Source: DASSKO01 sp035690425 (lineage in GTDB: Bacteria; Actinomycetota; Actinomycetes; Propionibacteriales; Nocardioidaceae). From it: a stretch of 27,539 nucleotides of DNA. A program made the position numbers and the translations under genes. Location: the NCBI GenBank assembly GCA_035690425.1, contig DASSKO010000039.1:1-27539 (forward strand), written 5' to 3'. Positions 16,465 through 23,299 of the stretch are shown here, piece after piece; position 1 is the first letter of the stretch; every line of letters starts with the position of its first letter. Below the pieces are notes generated by a model. That model worked only from the letters and a program-made list of their open reading frames with translations. It did not search any database and was not told the origin of the DNA.

Positions 16465-17298
16465 CTAGGCCGGGGGAGAGGCCCGGCCGTGGGCAGCCGT
16501 GAACGTGACCGGCTCGCCGAACGCGGCGCGGCGCGCGTTGCGGCGTAGCGCGGCCAGCACCGGCCGTCCCAGCACCACCACCGCGAGCGCCGTGAGGCCT
16601 CCGCGGGGGAGGTCCCATCCCAGCGAGGTGGTGGCCCAGAACACGGCGTAGCGCCGCAGGTTGTCCAGCACCGGGTCGCCCGCCACGAACGCGACCTCGG
16701 GGCCGTAGCTGACGAACGGCCAGAACCACATGTTCATCACCACTCCGTAGCCCAGCCCCGCGACGGCGGCGTACGCGGCGAGCACGCCGATCTCCGCGCG
16801 GCCGCGCCAGCCCGGCAGGCAGCCGGCGAGGAACCCGACCCAGCCGGCCGCGAACATCTGGAACGGCATCCACGGACCGACGGCACCGATCGCGAGCGCA
16901 CCGACGAAGATGTGCAGCGCCCCCAGCACGAACCCGAAGCCCCGCCCGAAGACCCGCCCACCGAGCACGACGACGATCCAGCTCGGCTCGAGTCCCGCGG
17001 CGAACGGCGACACCACCCGCAGCGCCGCCCCGACCGCGGTGAGCATCCCGAGCAGCGCGACCGACTTCGCGTCCATGCCCCCGGAGGTGAGCTCGGCGAG
17101 TACGACGGCAGCGAGCAGCGGCAGCAGCAGCACGAACAGCCACGGCGCGTCGGTCGCGTGCGAACCGCCCACCGCACTGCCGGGGTCCACGAACAGCGGC
17201 CAGCTGAAGGCGGCGATCCCGACCAGCGAAATCACCGCGAGCGCCAGGCTGGACCGTCGCCGCATCGGGATCAGGTCGAACCGGGTCGCCGTACTCAT
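16465..17298 (-). CDS. ECF transporter S component (substrate-binding membrane subunit), probably for cobalamin/corrinoids
   Basis: A 277-residue membrane protein with about six hydrophobic segments (for example 19-38, 51-68, 80-100, 104-150, 158-200), ending in a basic cytoplasmic tail. The glycine-rich loops (FGRGFGFVLGALHIFVGAL, GPWMPFQMFAAGWVGFLAG) resemble ECF S components of the YkoE/CbrT-like group. It is last in an operon with EcfT and a double ATPase whose leader contains a cobalamin riboswitch, so corrinoid uptake is the best guess; assignment from the S protein itself would be weak. Its ATG (17298) sits in a tandemly duplicated 14-bp unit that provides two ribosome-site/ATG pairs. 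The start is chosen because only this ATG opens the long frame. Confidence 0.85.
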   Translation of the reverse strand: MSTATRFDLIPMRRRSSLALAVISLVGIAAFSWPLFVDPGSAVGGSHATDAPWLFVLLLPLLAAVVLAELTSGGMDAKSVALLGMLTAVGAALRVVSPFAAGLEPSWIVVVLGGRVFGRGFGFVLGALHIFVGALAIGAVGPWMPFQMFAAGWVGFLAGCLPGWRGRAEIGVLAAYAAVAGLGYGVVMNMWFWPFVSYGPEVAFVAGDPVLDNLRRYAVFWATTSLGWDLPRGGLTALAVVVLGRPVLAALRRNARRAAFGEPVTFTAAHGRASPPA

Positions 17299-17322
17299 GT
17301 AGCCGTCCTCATGTAGCCGTCC
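17295..17322 (-). repeat. tandem duplication of translation-initiation unit (2 x 14 bp)
   Basis: On the plus strand TCATGTAGCCGTCC occurs twice head to tail. On the minus strand each copy supplies an ATG with GAGGA about 7 bases before it. The upstream ATG (17312) opens a five-codon frame, MRTAT, whose TGA overlaps the true ATG (ATGA). The duplicated unit begins right after the ATPase stop codon. Confidence 0.9.
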
Positions 17323-18960
17323 TCACGACGCCGGCTCCAGCGCGGTCGCCACCTCGCCGACGGTGAGCCAGCGCTGCGGCGCCAGCACCTTGGCCACCTG
17401 CGGAGCGAACGCCGGTGACGCGACGATCACGTCGGCGGTCGGGCCGTCGGCGACGAGCTCGCCGTCACCGAGCACGACCACCCGGTCGGCCACCTCGGCG
17501 ACCAGCTCGACGTCGTGGGTGGCCAGCACCACACCGTGGCCCTCGGCCCGCAACGACCGCAGCATCTGGACGAGCCGGCGCTTCGCGCCGTAGTCGAGGC
17601 CACGGGTCGGCTCGTCGAGCAGCACCAGAGCGGGGCGGGTGATGAGCACGATCGCCAGCGCCAGCGTCAGCCGCTGCCCTTCGGACAGGTCGCGGGGGTG
17701 CCGGTCGTCGGGTACGCCCGGTGCCAGCCGCTCGAACAACGCACGGCAGGTGCCGGGTTCCGCCTCGGCGTCGCGGTCGGCGGTGACGCATTCCGCCGCG
17801 ACGGTCTCGGCGTACAGCAGGTCACCGGGCTCCTGCGGGACCAGGCCCGCGTGGTGGATCAGCTCGCGCGGCTTGACGGTGTGCGGGGCGAGGCCGCCGA
17901 CGCGGACGGTGCCCGACGTCGGGCGGACCAGCGACACCAGCGAGCCCAGCAATGTGGACTTGCCGGCGCCGTTGCGGCCCATCAGTGCGGTGACCTCACC
18001 GGCCCGTAGGTCGAGGTCGATCCCACGCAGCGCATGGGTGCCACCGCGGTAGGTCACCACCAGGTCACGCAGCTCTCCGAGGGTCTCCCACCGTGGCGCG
18101 TTGCGGGTCGGTTCGGACCGCTCAGCACCCCCGGAACGCGCCACGGTGGAGAGCCGGGTGCGGAGGTCGGTGGCCCGGCGGCGTGCATCACGCACCGACA
18201 GCGGCAGCGGGGACCACCCGGCCAGCCGGCCAAGCTCGACCACCGGCGGCACGATCGGCACCTGCGCCATCACCTCGGCGGGATCACCGTCCACCGGGGG
18301 GCGGCCGTCGCCCGGCAGATAGATCACCCGGTCGGCGTACTGCACCACCCGCTCGAGCCGGTGCTCGGCCAGCACCACGGTGAGCCCGAGGTCGTGCACG
18401 AGCCGGGTCAGCGACGCGAGCACCTCCTCGGCGGCCTGCGGGTCAAGCGCGCTGGTCGGCTCGTCGAGCACCAGGACCGCGGGGTGCGTGGTCAGCACCG
18501 AGCCGATCGCGACGCGCTGCTGCTGCCCGCCCGACAGCGTCGACAGCGGGCGGTTGCGCAGGTCGGCGACGCCGAGCAGGTCCAGCGTCTCCTCGACCCG
18601 CTTGCGCATGACGTCGTGCGGCAGCCCCAGCGACTCCATGCCGTAGGCGAGCTCGTCCTCGACGGTGTCGGTGACGAAGCCGGCCATCGGGTCCTGGCTC
18701 ACCACGCCGACGACGTCGGCCAGGTCGCGCGGCCGGTGGGTGCGGGTGTCGCGTCCGTCGACGGTGACCCGGCCACGGAGCTCTCCGCCGGTGAAGTGCG
18801 GCACGAGGCCGTTGATGGCGCGCAGGAACGTCGACTTGCCGGAGCCGGTGTGGCCGATGACCAGGCACAGCTCGCCCTCGGGCACGGTGAGACTGACATC
18901 GGCGAGCACCGGCCGGACCGCGCCGGAGTAGGTGATCGTCACCTGGTCGAGCTCGATCAT
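17323..18960 (-). CDS. ECF transporter energizing ATPase, two fused ABC domains
   Basis: A 545-residue fusion of two EcfA-type ATPases. Domain 1 (1-225): Walker A GHTGSGKST, signature LSGGQQQRVAIG, Walker B VLVLDEPTSALD, H-loop AEHR. Domain 2 (about 300-545): Walker A GRNGAGKST, signature LSEGQ (Glu in place of the first Gly, seen in some EcfA' domains), Walker B LVLLDEPTRGLD, H-loop THD. Such fusions replace the EcfA/EcfA' heterodimer. The ATG at 18960 overlaps the ecfT stop (ATGA), marking the true start; the open frame continuing to 19923 is a shadow of ecfT. It powers uptake by the EcfT and S subunits encoded on either side. Confidence 0.95.
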   Translation of the reverse strand: MIELDQVTITYSGAVRPVLADVSLTVPEGELCLVIGHTGSGKSTFLRAINGLVPHFTGGELRGRVTVDGRDTRTHRPRDLADVVGVVSQDPMAGFVTDTVEDELAYGMESLGLPHDVMRKRVEETLDLLGVADLRNRPLSTLSGGQQQRVAIGSVLTTHPAVLVLDEPTSALDPQAAEEVLASLTRLVHDLGLTVVLAEHRLERVVQYADRVIYLPGDGRPPVDGDPAEVMAQVPIVPPVVELGRLAGWSPLPLSVRDARRRATDLRTRLSTVARSGGAERSEPTRNAPRWETLGELRDLVVTYRGGTHALRGIDLDLRAGEVTALMGRNGAGKSTLLGSLVSLVRPTSGTVRVGGLAPHTVKPRELIHHAGLVPQEPGDLLYAETVAAECVTADRDAEAEPGTCRALFERLAPGVPDDRHPRDLSEGQRLTLALAIVLITRPALVLLDEPTRGLDYGAKRRLVQMLRSLRAEGHGVVLATHDVELVAEVADRVVVLGDGELVADGPTADVIVASPAFAPQVAKVLAPQRWLTVGEVATALEPAS

Positions 18961-20093
18961 GCGGCGACCTCCACGGGTTCGTGCGTCGGCACGGTGGCGG
19001 TGCCCGAGTACGCCGGGGTGGGCGGCGCCACCAACGCGGGGGCGGCGGCGACCAGCACACCCAGCATCGCGCCCCACGGCACCTGCGGCACGGCAAGCGG
19101 ACCGGCCGGCACCAGCGCACCCGGTGCGATCGCCGCCGTCACCAGCAGGGCGACGAAGGCGCCGAGCCCGCTCGCAGCCACCAGCCACTCCGGCAACGCC
19201 CACGGATCGGGCCGATACCGGGTACGCCGGGTGCGGCGGCCGCCGAGCACGAGGCCGGCGGCGGCCAGGGAGAGCCCGGCCAGCAGGACAGGCAGGCCGA
19301 GCAGCGCGGAGGCGCTGGCGTCGAGCAGGCCGTAGACACCGACGCAGACCCCGAGCAGACCACCGAAAGTCAGCAGCGCGGTGACCCGTTGGGACACTCT
19401 CGACGCGTCGGTCGCCCGCCCGTAACCGCGGGAGTCCATCGCGGCAGCCAGCTCGACCGAACGCTCCAGTGCGCCTTCGAACACCGGCAGGGCGGTGCGG
19501 GTGAACATCCGCCAGCCCCGGGTGGAGTGGCCGCGCAGCCGGTGTGCCGCCCGCACCCGCTGGGCGTCGGTGACCAGCTGTGGGGCGAACGTCAGCGCGA
19601 CCACCGTGGCCACGCCGACCTCGTAGAGAGCGGCCGGCACGCAGCGCAGCAGCCGGCGGGCACTGGCCAGCGCATTGGCGGCGCCGACACAGCACAAGAT
19701 CGTGGCCAGCTGCAGACCGTCGTAGAAGGCGCGCAGCACCGCCTCCGCGGTGACCAGGCCGCCGAGCTTGAGCCCGGCGAGCACGTCCGGCAGCGGGATT
19801 TCGGGAAGCGTGAACAGCACCGTCACACCCTGCGAGCCCTCCGACAGCACGGACTGCAGGACGACCCGGACCGCGATCACCACCAGCGCAAGCTTGAGGA
19901 ACGCCTGGTAGGCCCGGGCCCACGGGGCGTCGCTACGGCGGGCGGCGACCACGAGACCGGTGACCGCGATGATCAGCAGCAGCACCACGGGGTTGCGGGT
20001 GCGGCTTGCGGCCGCCGCGAGCCCGAGCGACCACAGCCACCAGGCGGCCGGATGCAGGCTCCGGGCGTAGCTGAGGCGGTGGACGGCTCGCAT
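18957..20093 (-). CDS. ECF transporter transmembrane component (EcfT/CbiQ family)
   Basis: A 378-residue coupling subunit that links ATPases to the S component. Four to five hydrophobic segments lie between about 15 and 130 and again from 225 to 350. The cytoplasmic coupling region contains ELAAAMDSRGYGR, the EcfT signature with the Ser/Ala-Arg-Gly motif, preceded by RVRAAHRLRGHSTRGWR. The C-terminal extension (about 225-378) adds membrane helices beyond the usual CbiQ length of about 260, a feature I have not explained. ATG 20093 has GAGGGAGGTGA just upstream; the frame extending to 20444 is not used. It follows the SCO2322-like gene by 35 bases and overlaps the ATPase gene by 4. Confidence 0.93.
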   Translation of the reverse strand: MRAVHRLSYARSLHPAAWWLWSLGLAAAASRTRNPVVLLLIIAVTGLVVAARRSDAPWARAYQAFLKLALVVIAVRVVLQSVLSEGSQGVTVLFTLPEIPLPDVLAGLKLGGLVTAEAVLRAFYDGLQLATILCCVGAANALASARRLLRCVPAALYEVGVATVVALTFAPQLVTDAQRVRAAHRLRGHSTRGWRMFTRTALPVFEGALERSVELAAAMDSRGYGRATDASRVSQRVTALLTFGGLLGVCVGVYGLLDASASALLGLPVLLAGLSLAAAGLVLGGRRTRRTRYRPDPWALPEWLVAASGLGAFVALLVTAAIAPGALVPAGPLAVPQVPWGAMLGVLVAAAPALVAPPTPAYSGTATVPTHEPVEVAA

Positions 20094-20128
20094 CGACTCA
20101 CCTCCCTCGCTCTTCGTCGTACCCGGGC

Positions 20129-20821
20129 TCAGGCCCGGCGCCGGGCCAGACGGGCCCCGGCCGCGGCGAGCGCGAGCACCAGCACGCCCGCGCCGACCAG
20201 GCCCCAGGACACACCACCGTCCTCGGCGGTTGCCTGCTCTGCGGCAGGCTCGCTGTCGTCGGTGGCGGGTACGGCGAACTCGACGGTCGGCTCGGACTCC
20301 GGCGCGGTGGCGTTCTCGATTGTGAGCGAGCACCCGCTGGCTGGGAAACCATTGATGCCGCAGTTGAGGCCGCCCTCCACCCGCACGTCGGCGACGGCGC
20401 TGAGCACCTGCTGCCCGTTCGCGTCGTCGGGAACGACCGCGCACAGCGCCTCCGGCGTCGGCGGCTCCTCGCCCTGCGGTGCGTCGCCGGCCGTGCCGTA
20501 GTCGATCACGACGCCGACCCGCTTCTCTGCGTCGGCGGCCTCCACGTCAGCGCAGATCTCCGCGAAACTCAGGTCGGTCCGCGGAGGACGCGGCGTCGTG
20601 CCGACCGTGGTGGCGTAACGCCAGCCCTCCACGTCACCGTCGTCGGGGGTGAGCTCGCCGGCGCCCTTCTGGGCGAACTGCCACTCGCCGTCGACGAGCT
20701 GGTAGTAGCCCCAGTAGGTGTAGCCGGGCTCGGCATGGGCGGGGCCGGCGGCGACGCCGAGGGAGAGCGTGGCTGCGGCGCAGCAGACGGATACGGCAGC
20801 GAGTCGGCGGAGCAGGCGCAT
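20129..20821 (-). CDS. SCO2322-like secreted, membrane-anchored protein of the ECF operon
   Basis: A 230-residue exported protein. A signal peptide is clear (MRLLRRLAAVSVCCAAATLS, cleavage likely after AHA at about 30). The mature part begins EPGYTYWGYYQLVDGEWQFA and includes EGWRYATT, FAEICADV, VGVVIDYGTAGDAPQGEEPP, ALCAVVPDDANGQQVL and LNCGINGFPASGCS, matching my memory of the SCO2322 family of actinobacteria. Four cysteines could form two disulfides. A C-terminal hydrophobic segment (about 203-224) and ARRRA end anchor it to the membrane. ATG 20821 has AAGGGA upstream. It is the first gene after a cobalamin riboswitch and precedes ecfT by 35 bases, so it may capture or hand over corrinoid outside the membrane; that function is inference. 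Confidence 0.87.
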   Translation of the reverse strand: MRLLRRLAAVSVCCAAATLSLGVAAGPAHAEPGYTYWGYYQLVDGEWQFAQKGAGELTPDDGDVEGWRYATTVGTTPRPPRTDLSFAEICADVEAADAEKRVGVVIDYGTAGDAPQGEEPPTPEALCAVVPDDANGQQVLSAVADVRVEGGLNCGINGFPASGCSLTIENATAPESEPTVEFAVPATDDSEPAAEQATAEDGGVSWGLVGAGVLVLALAAAGARLARRRA

Positions 20822-20894
20822 CAGGTGTTCCCTTGTCTGAGCGGAGCCTGCGGGAGACGCCGGACCGCTCACCGCCCGGGTCGACCGCGCGGCT

Positions 20895-21105
20895 CGCCGA
20901 CCGGCTCCTGTCCGCAGACCTCGACGGATATGTGGAGCCGCTGACCACGTCGGGCGTTCCGGCTCGCCGGGCCCGCTGTCGACGGTGGCGTCGATGGTGG
21001 GCGCGGCCTACGGTTGCGGGTCAGCGCCGGACTTGGACCGGCTTCCCCCAGCGTGGTGTCGCTGCTGCTCAGACAGTCCCACGGCGACGTCGCCCACGTC
21101 AAAAA
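20895..21105 (-). ncRNA. cobalamin (AdoCbl-type) riboswitch
   Basis: Read on the minus strand, 21049-21040 is GGGGGAAGCC, followed by GGTCCAAGTCCGGCGCTGA and CCCGCAACCGTA (to 21009). This matches the conserved core of cobalamin riboswitches (GGGAA..GGTG..AATCCG.GC.G.CCCGCAACTGTA). About 100 bases downstream, 20915-20899 reads CGGACAGGAGCCGGTCG, a good B12 box. CGTGG/CCACG arms flank the 5' side of the core. The 5' and 3' limits are estimates. It accounts for most of the 321-base gap before the SCO2322-like gene, whose start lies about 75 bases further on, and predicts repression of the ECF operon when adenosylcobalamin is plentiful. I could not decide whether it acts on translation or termination. 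Confidence 0.88.
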
Positions 21106-21130
21106 GGGGTGGGTCGACGACCGGGCGGGA

Positions 21131-21136
21131 TAGGCT
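21131..21136 (+). promoter_or_regulatory. -10 box, leaderless, for the 68-residue gene
   Basis: TAGGCT ends exactly 6 bases before ATG 21143. No Shine-Dalgarno and no clear -35. The same hexamer at the same spacing precedes the aldo/keto reductase gene. Confidence 0.55.
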
Positions 21137-21142
21137 CGGCGG

Positions 21143-21349
21143 ATGGCTTGGACGTGGCGGTTTGAGACGGCGGACGGCGCCCCGGTGAGCGTGCCCGACC
21201 TCGACGGGGAGGAGTTCAGCGCGCAGGGCGACGCCGAGAGCTGGCTGGGGGAGGTGTGGCGCGACCTCGCCGCCGCCGGCGTCGACGCGGTCACGCTGCT
21301 CGAGGGCGACCGAGAGGTCTACGGCCCGATGAGCCTGCACGCCCCCTGA
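21143..21349 (+). CDS. small conserved actinobacterial protein (68 aa)
   Basis: MAWTWRFETADGAPV, then GDAESWLGEVWRDLAAAGVDAVTLLEGDREVYGPMSLHAP: a short acidic, soluble protein with a strand-helix-strand pattern. Proteins with the same layout (MAWTWR start, DAESWLGE.WR.L...GVD.VTL, ending YGPMSL) are, from memory, common in actinobacteria and unnamed. No membrane segment, signal or metal motif. It is transcribed away from the cobalamin riboswitch leader, apparently leaderlessly, and converges with the aldo/keto reductase across a long inverted repeat. Function unknown. Confidence 0.82.
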   Translation: MAWTWRFETADGAPVSVPDLDGEEFSAQGDAESWLGEVWRDLAAAGVDAVTLLEGDREVYGPMSLHAP

Positions 21350-21369
21350 TCGCCGTACCCGGCCCGCCC

Positions 21370-21455
21370 GTTTCGCTGGGTACCTGGCCAAATAGGGAGT
21401 TCCCCAGCGAGATTTGCGGTGGGAACTCCCGATTTGGCTGGGTACCGTGCGAAAT
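21370..21455. repeat. long imperfect inverted repeat between convergent genes
   Basis: Arms 21370-21404 and 21421-21455 pair over 35 positions with 29 Watson-Crick pairs, 3 G-T pairs and 3 mismatches, around a 16-base loop. The inner perfect block is GGGAGTTCCC / GGGAACTCCC; further out are GCCAAAT / ATTTGGC and GGTACC / GGTACC. The right arm ends just before the aldo/keto reductase stop codon (21460-21458). There is no T-tract on either side, so it is not a standard intrinsic terminator, though it could slow or block transcription both ways. It is more AT-rich than its surroundings. Confidence 0.9.
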
Positions 21456-21457
21456 CG

Positions 21458-22462
21458 TCAGAAGTCGCGCTGCTCGGGCGACTTGGTCCGCGCGGGGTCG
21501 CGCTCGACGACGGGGCCGAGGATGTCGTCGATCTGCTTGAGCGCCGCCGGCTCGAGCACCACGCCGGCGGCCTTGACGTTCTCGGTGACCTGCTCGGGCC
21601 GGGAGGCACCGATGATCGCCGCGGAGACGTTGTCGTTCCGCAGCACCCACGCCACGGCCAGCTGCGCCAGACTGAGGTCCGCGTCCGCGGCGACCGCTGC
21701 CAGCTGCTGCACCCGCTCGAGCACGTCGTCGCGCAGGAAGCGCTTGACGAAGTCGGCACCACCCTTCTCGTCGGTGGCACGGGATCCGGCCGGCGGCGCC
21801 TCGCCCGGCTTGTACTTGCCGGTCAGCACTCCCTGCGCGATCGGCGACCACACCACCTGACCGATGCCGAGCTCCTCGGAGGTGGGCACGACCTCGCCCT
21901 CGATGACCCGCCAGAGCATGTTGTACTGCGGCTGGTTGGAGACGAAGGGGATGTTGAGCTCGCGGGCGAGCCGGTGCCCCTCGCGGATCTCCTCGGCGCG
22001 CCACTCCGACACACCGATGTAGAGCGCCTTGCCCTGGCGGACGACATCGGCGAAGGCCTCCATCGTCTCCTCCAGTGGCGTCTCGTGGTCGAAGCGGTGC
22101 GCCTGGTAGACGTCGACGTAGTCGGTGCCGAGCCGCCGCAGCGAGCCATTGATCGACTCGTGGATGTGCTTGCGGGAGAGGCCGTGGTCGTTGTGGGCGC
22201 CGGGGCCAGTGGGCCAGTAGACCTTGGTGAAGAGCTCCAGGCCCTCACGGCGTTCACCGGCCAGCGCCTTACCGAGGACAGACTCGGCCCTGGTGTTGGC
22301 GTACACGTCGGCGGTGTCGAAGGTCGTGATGCCCTCGTCGAGGGCACGGCGCACGCAGGCGACCGCCTGCTCCTCCTCGACCTGGGAGCCGTGGGTGAGC
22401 CAGTTGCCGTAGGCGATCTCGGTGATCTTCAGACCGCTCGATCCGAGGTTGCGAGTTCTCAT
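21458..22462 (-). CDS. aldo/keto reductase, potassium-channel beta-subunit-like group
   Basis: A 334-residue TIM-barrel NADPH-dependent oxidoreductase. The catalytic tetrad is present: Asp49, Tyr54 (FDTADVYANTRAESVLGKAL), Lys80 (LFTKVYW) and His122 (VYQAHRFD). The opening RNLGSSGLKITEIAYGNWLTHG and GTDYVDVYQAHRFD are typical of the Kv-beta-like group, and SRPEQVTENV near the C-terminus is the cofactor-binding segment. It lacks a Shine-Dalgarno site; TAGGCT (22474-22469) lies exactly 6 bases before the ATG, implying a leaderless mRNA. The gene ends against a long inverted repeat. The substrate is not predictable; detoxification of carbonyls is common in the family. Confidence 0.94.
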   Translation of the reverse strand: MRTRNLGSSGLKITEIAYGNWLTHGSQVEEEQAVACVRRALDEGITTFDTADVYANTRAESVLGKALAGERREGLELFTKVYWPTGPGAHNDHGLSRKHIHESINGSLRRLGTDYVDVYQAHRFDHETPLEETMEAFADVVRQGKALYIGVSEWRAEEIREGHRLARELNIPFVSNQPQYNMLWRVIEGEVVPTSEELGIGQVVWSPIAQGVLTGKYKPGEAPPAGSRATDEKGGADFVKRFLRDDVLERVQQLAAVAADADLSLAQLAVAWVLRNDNVSAAIIGASRPEQVTENVKAAGVVLEPAALKQIDDILGPVVERDPARTKSPEQRDF

Positions 22463-22468
22463 GGGTCG

Positions 22469-22496
22469 AGCCTATGGCCGACGGGTACGACGCCAA
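22469..22496 (-). promoter_or_regulatory. predicted aldo/keto reductase promoter, leaderless
   Basis: Minus strand: TTGGCG (22496-22491), 16-bp spacer, TAGGCT (22474-22469), then 6 bases to the ATG. Confidence 0.55.
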
Positions 22497-22519
22497 AGGC
22501 GGCGCCGGGCGCCTCCGCG

Positions 22520-23128
22520 TCAGCGGTAGTAGGTGGGGAGGGAGTTGCCCGGCTTGTAGCGCGGCTTGGGAAGCCGCAGCCAGCGCATCTGCGAGCTGCG
22601 CATCACGGCATACAGGGGGGTGCCCTTGGTCTCGGTGTCGGGGAACCGGACCGCGAGCTCGTGCTTGACCCGGCGCTGCAGCAGGAAGATGTCGAGCACG
22701 GTCAGCGCGATGATCGCCAGCCACAACCCACCGGTGACGGCAGAGACGAACTGCGAGCTCAGTCCCAGGCTCTGCAGGACCGGAAGCAGCACGATCAGTA
22801 CCAGCGCCGGAAGCAGGTACTCGGCGACGTTTCGGCGGGTGTCGACGTAGTCCCGGGCGAACTGGCGCACCGGGCCGCGGTCGCGCGCCGGCAGGTCGCG
22901 TTGGTTGCCGCCGCCGGACATCGCCTCCCGCGTCTTCAGCCGGTCGGCCTTGGCTCGCTCGCGCTGCCGCTTGGCGGCCTCGCGGCGGTCCATCGGCGGC
23001 TTCATCCGCTGTTTGCGGTGTGCCTCGGACTCGCTGCGCTTCGGTGTGGGCCGACCCTTTCCGCCGGGCCGCGGTGCGGGTTCGTCACCGGCTTCGGTGG
23101 AGGGCTTCGTCGTACGACGTCCAAACAC
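22520..23128 (-). CDS. DUF3043 family membrane protein
   Basis: A 202-residue protein typical of actinobacteria. The first 95 residues are highly basic and disordered-looking (KGRPTPKRSESEAHRKQRMK, DRREAAKRQRERAKADRLKT), followed by VRQFARDYVDTRRNVAEYLLP and two membrane helices (about 108-127 and 132-153), then a short cytoplasmic tail with YRPGNSL-like ending. GTG 23128 is the start, with GAGGCAG upstream and a TAGGCT box about 60 bases upstream (23193-23188). It is divergent from pspA, with 171 bp between. Function unknown; the basic N-terminus could bind nucleic acid or acidic lipids, which is speculation. Confidence 0.9.
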   Translation of the reverse strand: MFGRRTTKPSTEAGDEPAPRPGGKGRPTPKRSESEAHRKQRMKPPMDRREAAKRQRERAKADRLKTREAMSGGGNQRDLPARDRGPVRQFARDYVDTRRNVAEYLLPALVLIVLLPVLQSLGLSSQFVSAVTGGLWLAIIALTVLDIFLLQRRVKHELAVRFPDTETKGTPLYAVMRSSQMRWLRLPKPRYKPGNSLPTYYR

Positions 23129-23187
23129 AGGTGCTGCCTCACTGGTTGCGCGCAGAGATCATCGCGGGAAGATCATCGGAGAGGGCC

Positions 23188-23193
23188 AGCCTA
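23188..23193 (-). promoter_or_regulatory. possible DUF3043 gene -10 box
   Basis: TAGGCT on the minus strand, about 60 bases before GTG 23128. Same hexamer as the leaderless promoters nearby, but with a leader here. Confidence 0.35.
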
Positions 23194-23224
23194 CTCGGCT
23201 CTCGCCTCCCAACCTGCGTGGACG

Positions 23225-23230
23225 TAGGCT
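23225..23230 (+). promoter_or_regulatory. possible pspA -10 box
   Basis: TAGGCT about 70 bases before ATG 23300. No convincing -35. Two copies of AGATCATCG (23156-23164 and 23170-23178), 14 bp apart, lie upstream and could be regulator sites; not proven. Confidence 0.35.
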
Positions 23231-23299
23231 AGGCGACGAGCACGTGAGCGCGCGTGACGGCCGACAGTCAGACGCACAGAGGGGTCATCGCTTAGGGCT

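Noticed and set aside
18981..20501. 506-codon plus-strand frame opposite ecfT and the SCO2322-like gene
   Set aside because: Gln/Arg/His-rich shadow product; crosses two real genes.
21370..21455. Intrinsic terminator at the inverted repeat
   Set aside because: Stem is far longer than usual and no T-run follows on either strand; kept as a repeat of unknown role.
23156..23178. Direct repeat AGATCATCG x2 upstream of pspA as a regulator site
   Set aside because: Only 9 bp, two copies, not palindromic; could be chance, so it is only mentioned under the promoter entry.
21419..23227. 602-codon plus-strand frame opposite the aldo/keto reductase and DUF3043 genes
   Set aside because: Spans two recognisable minus-strand genes and the promoters between; no motif of its own.
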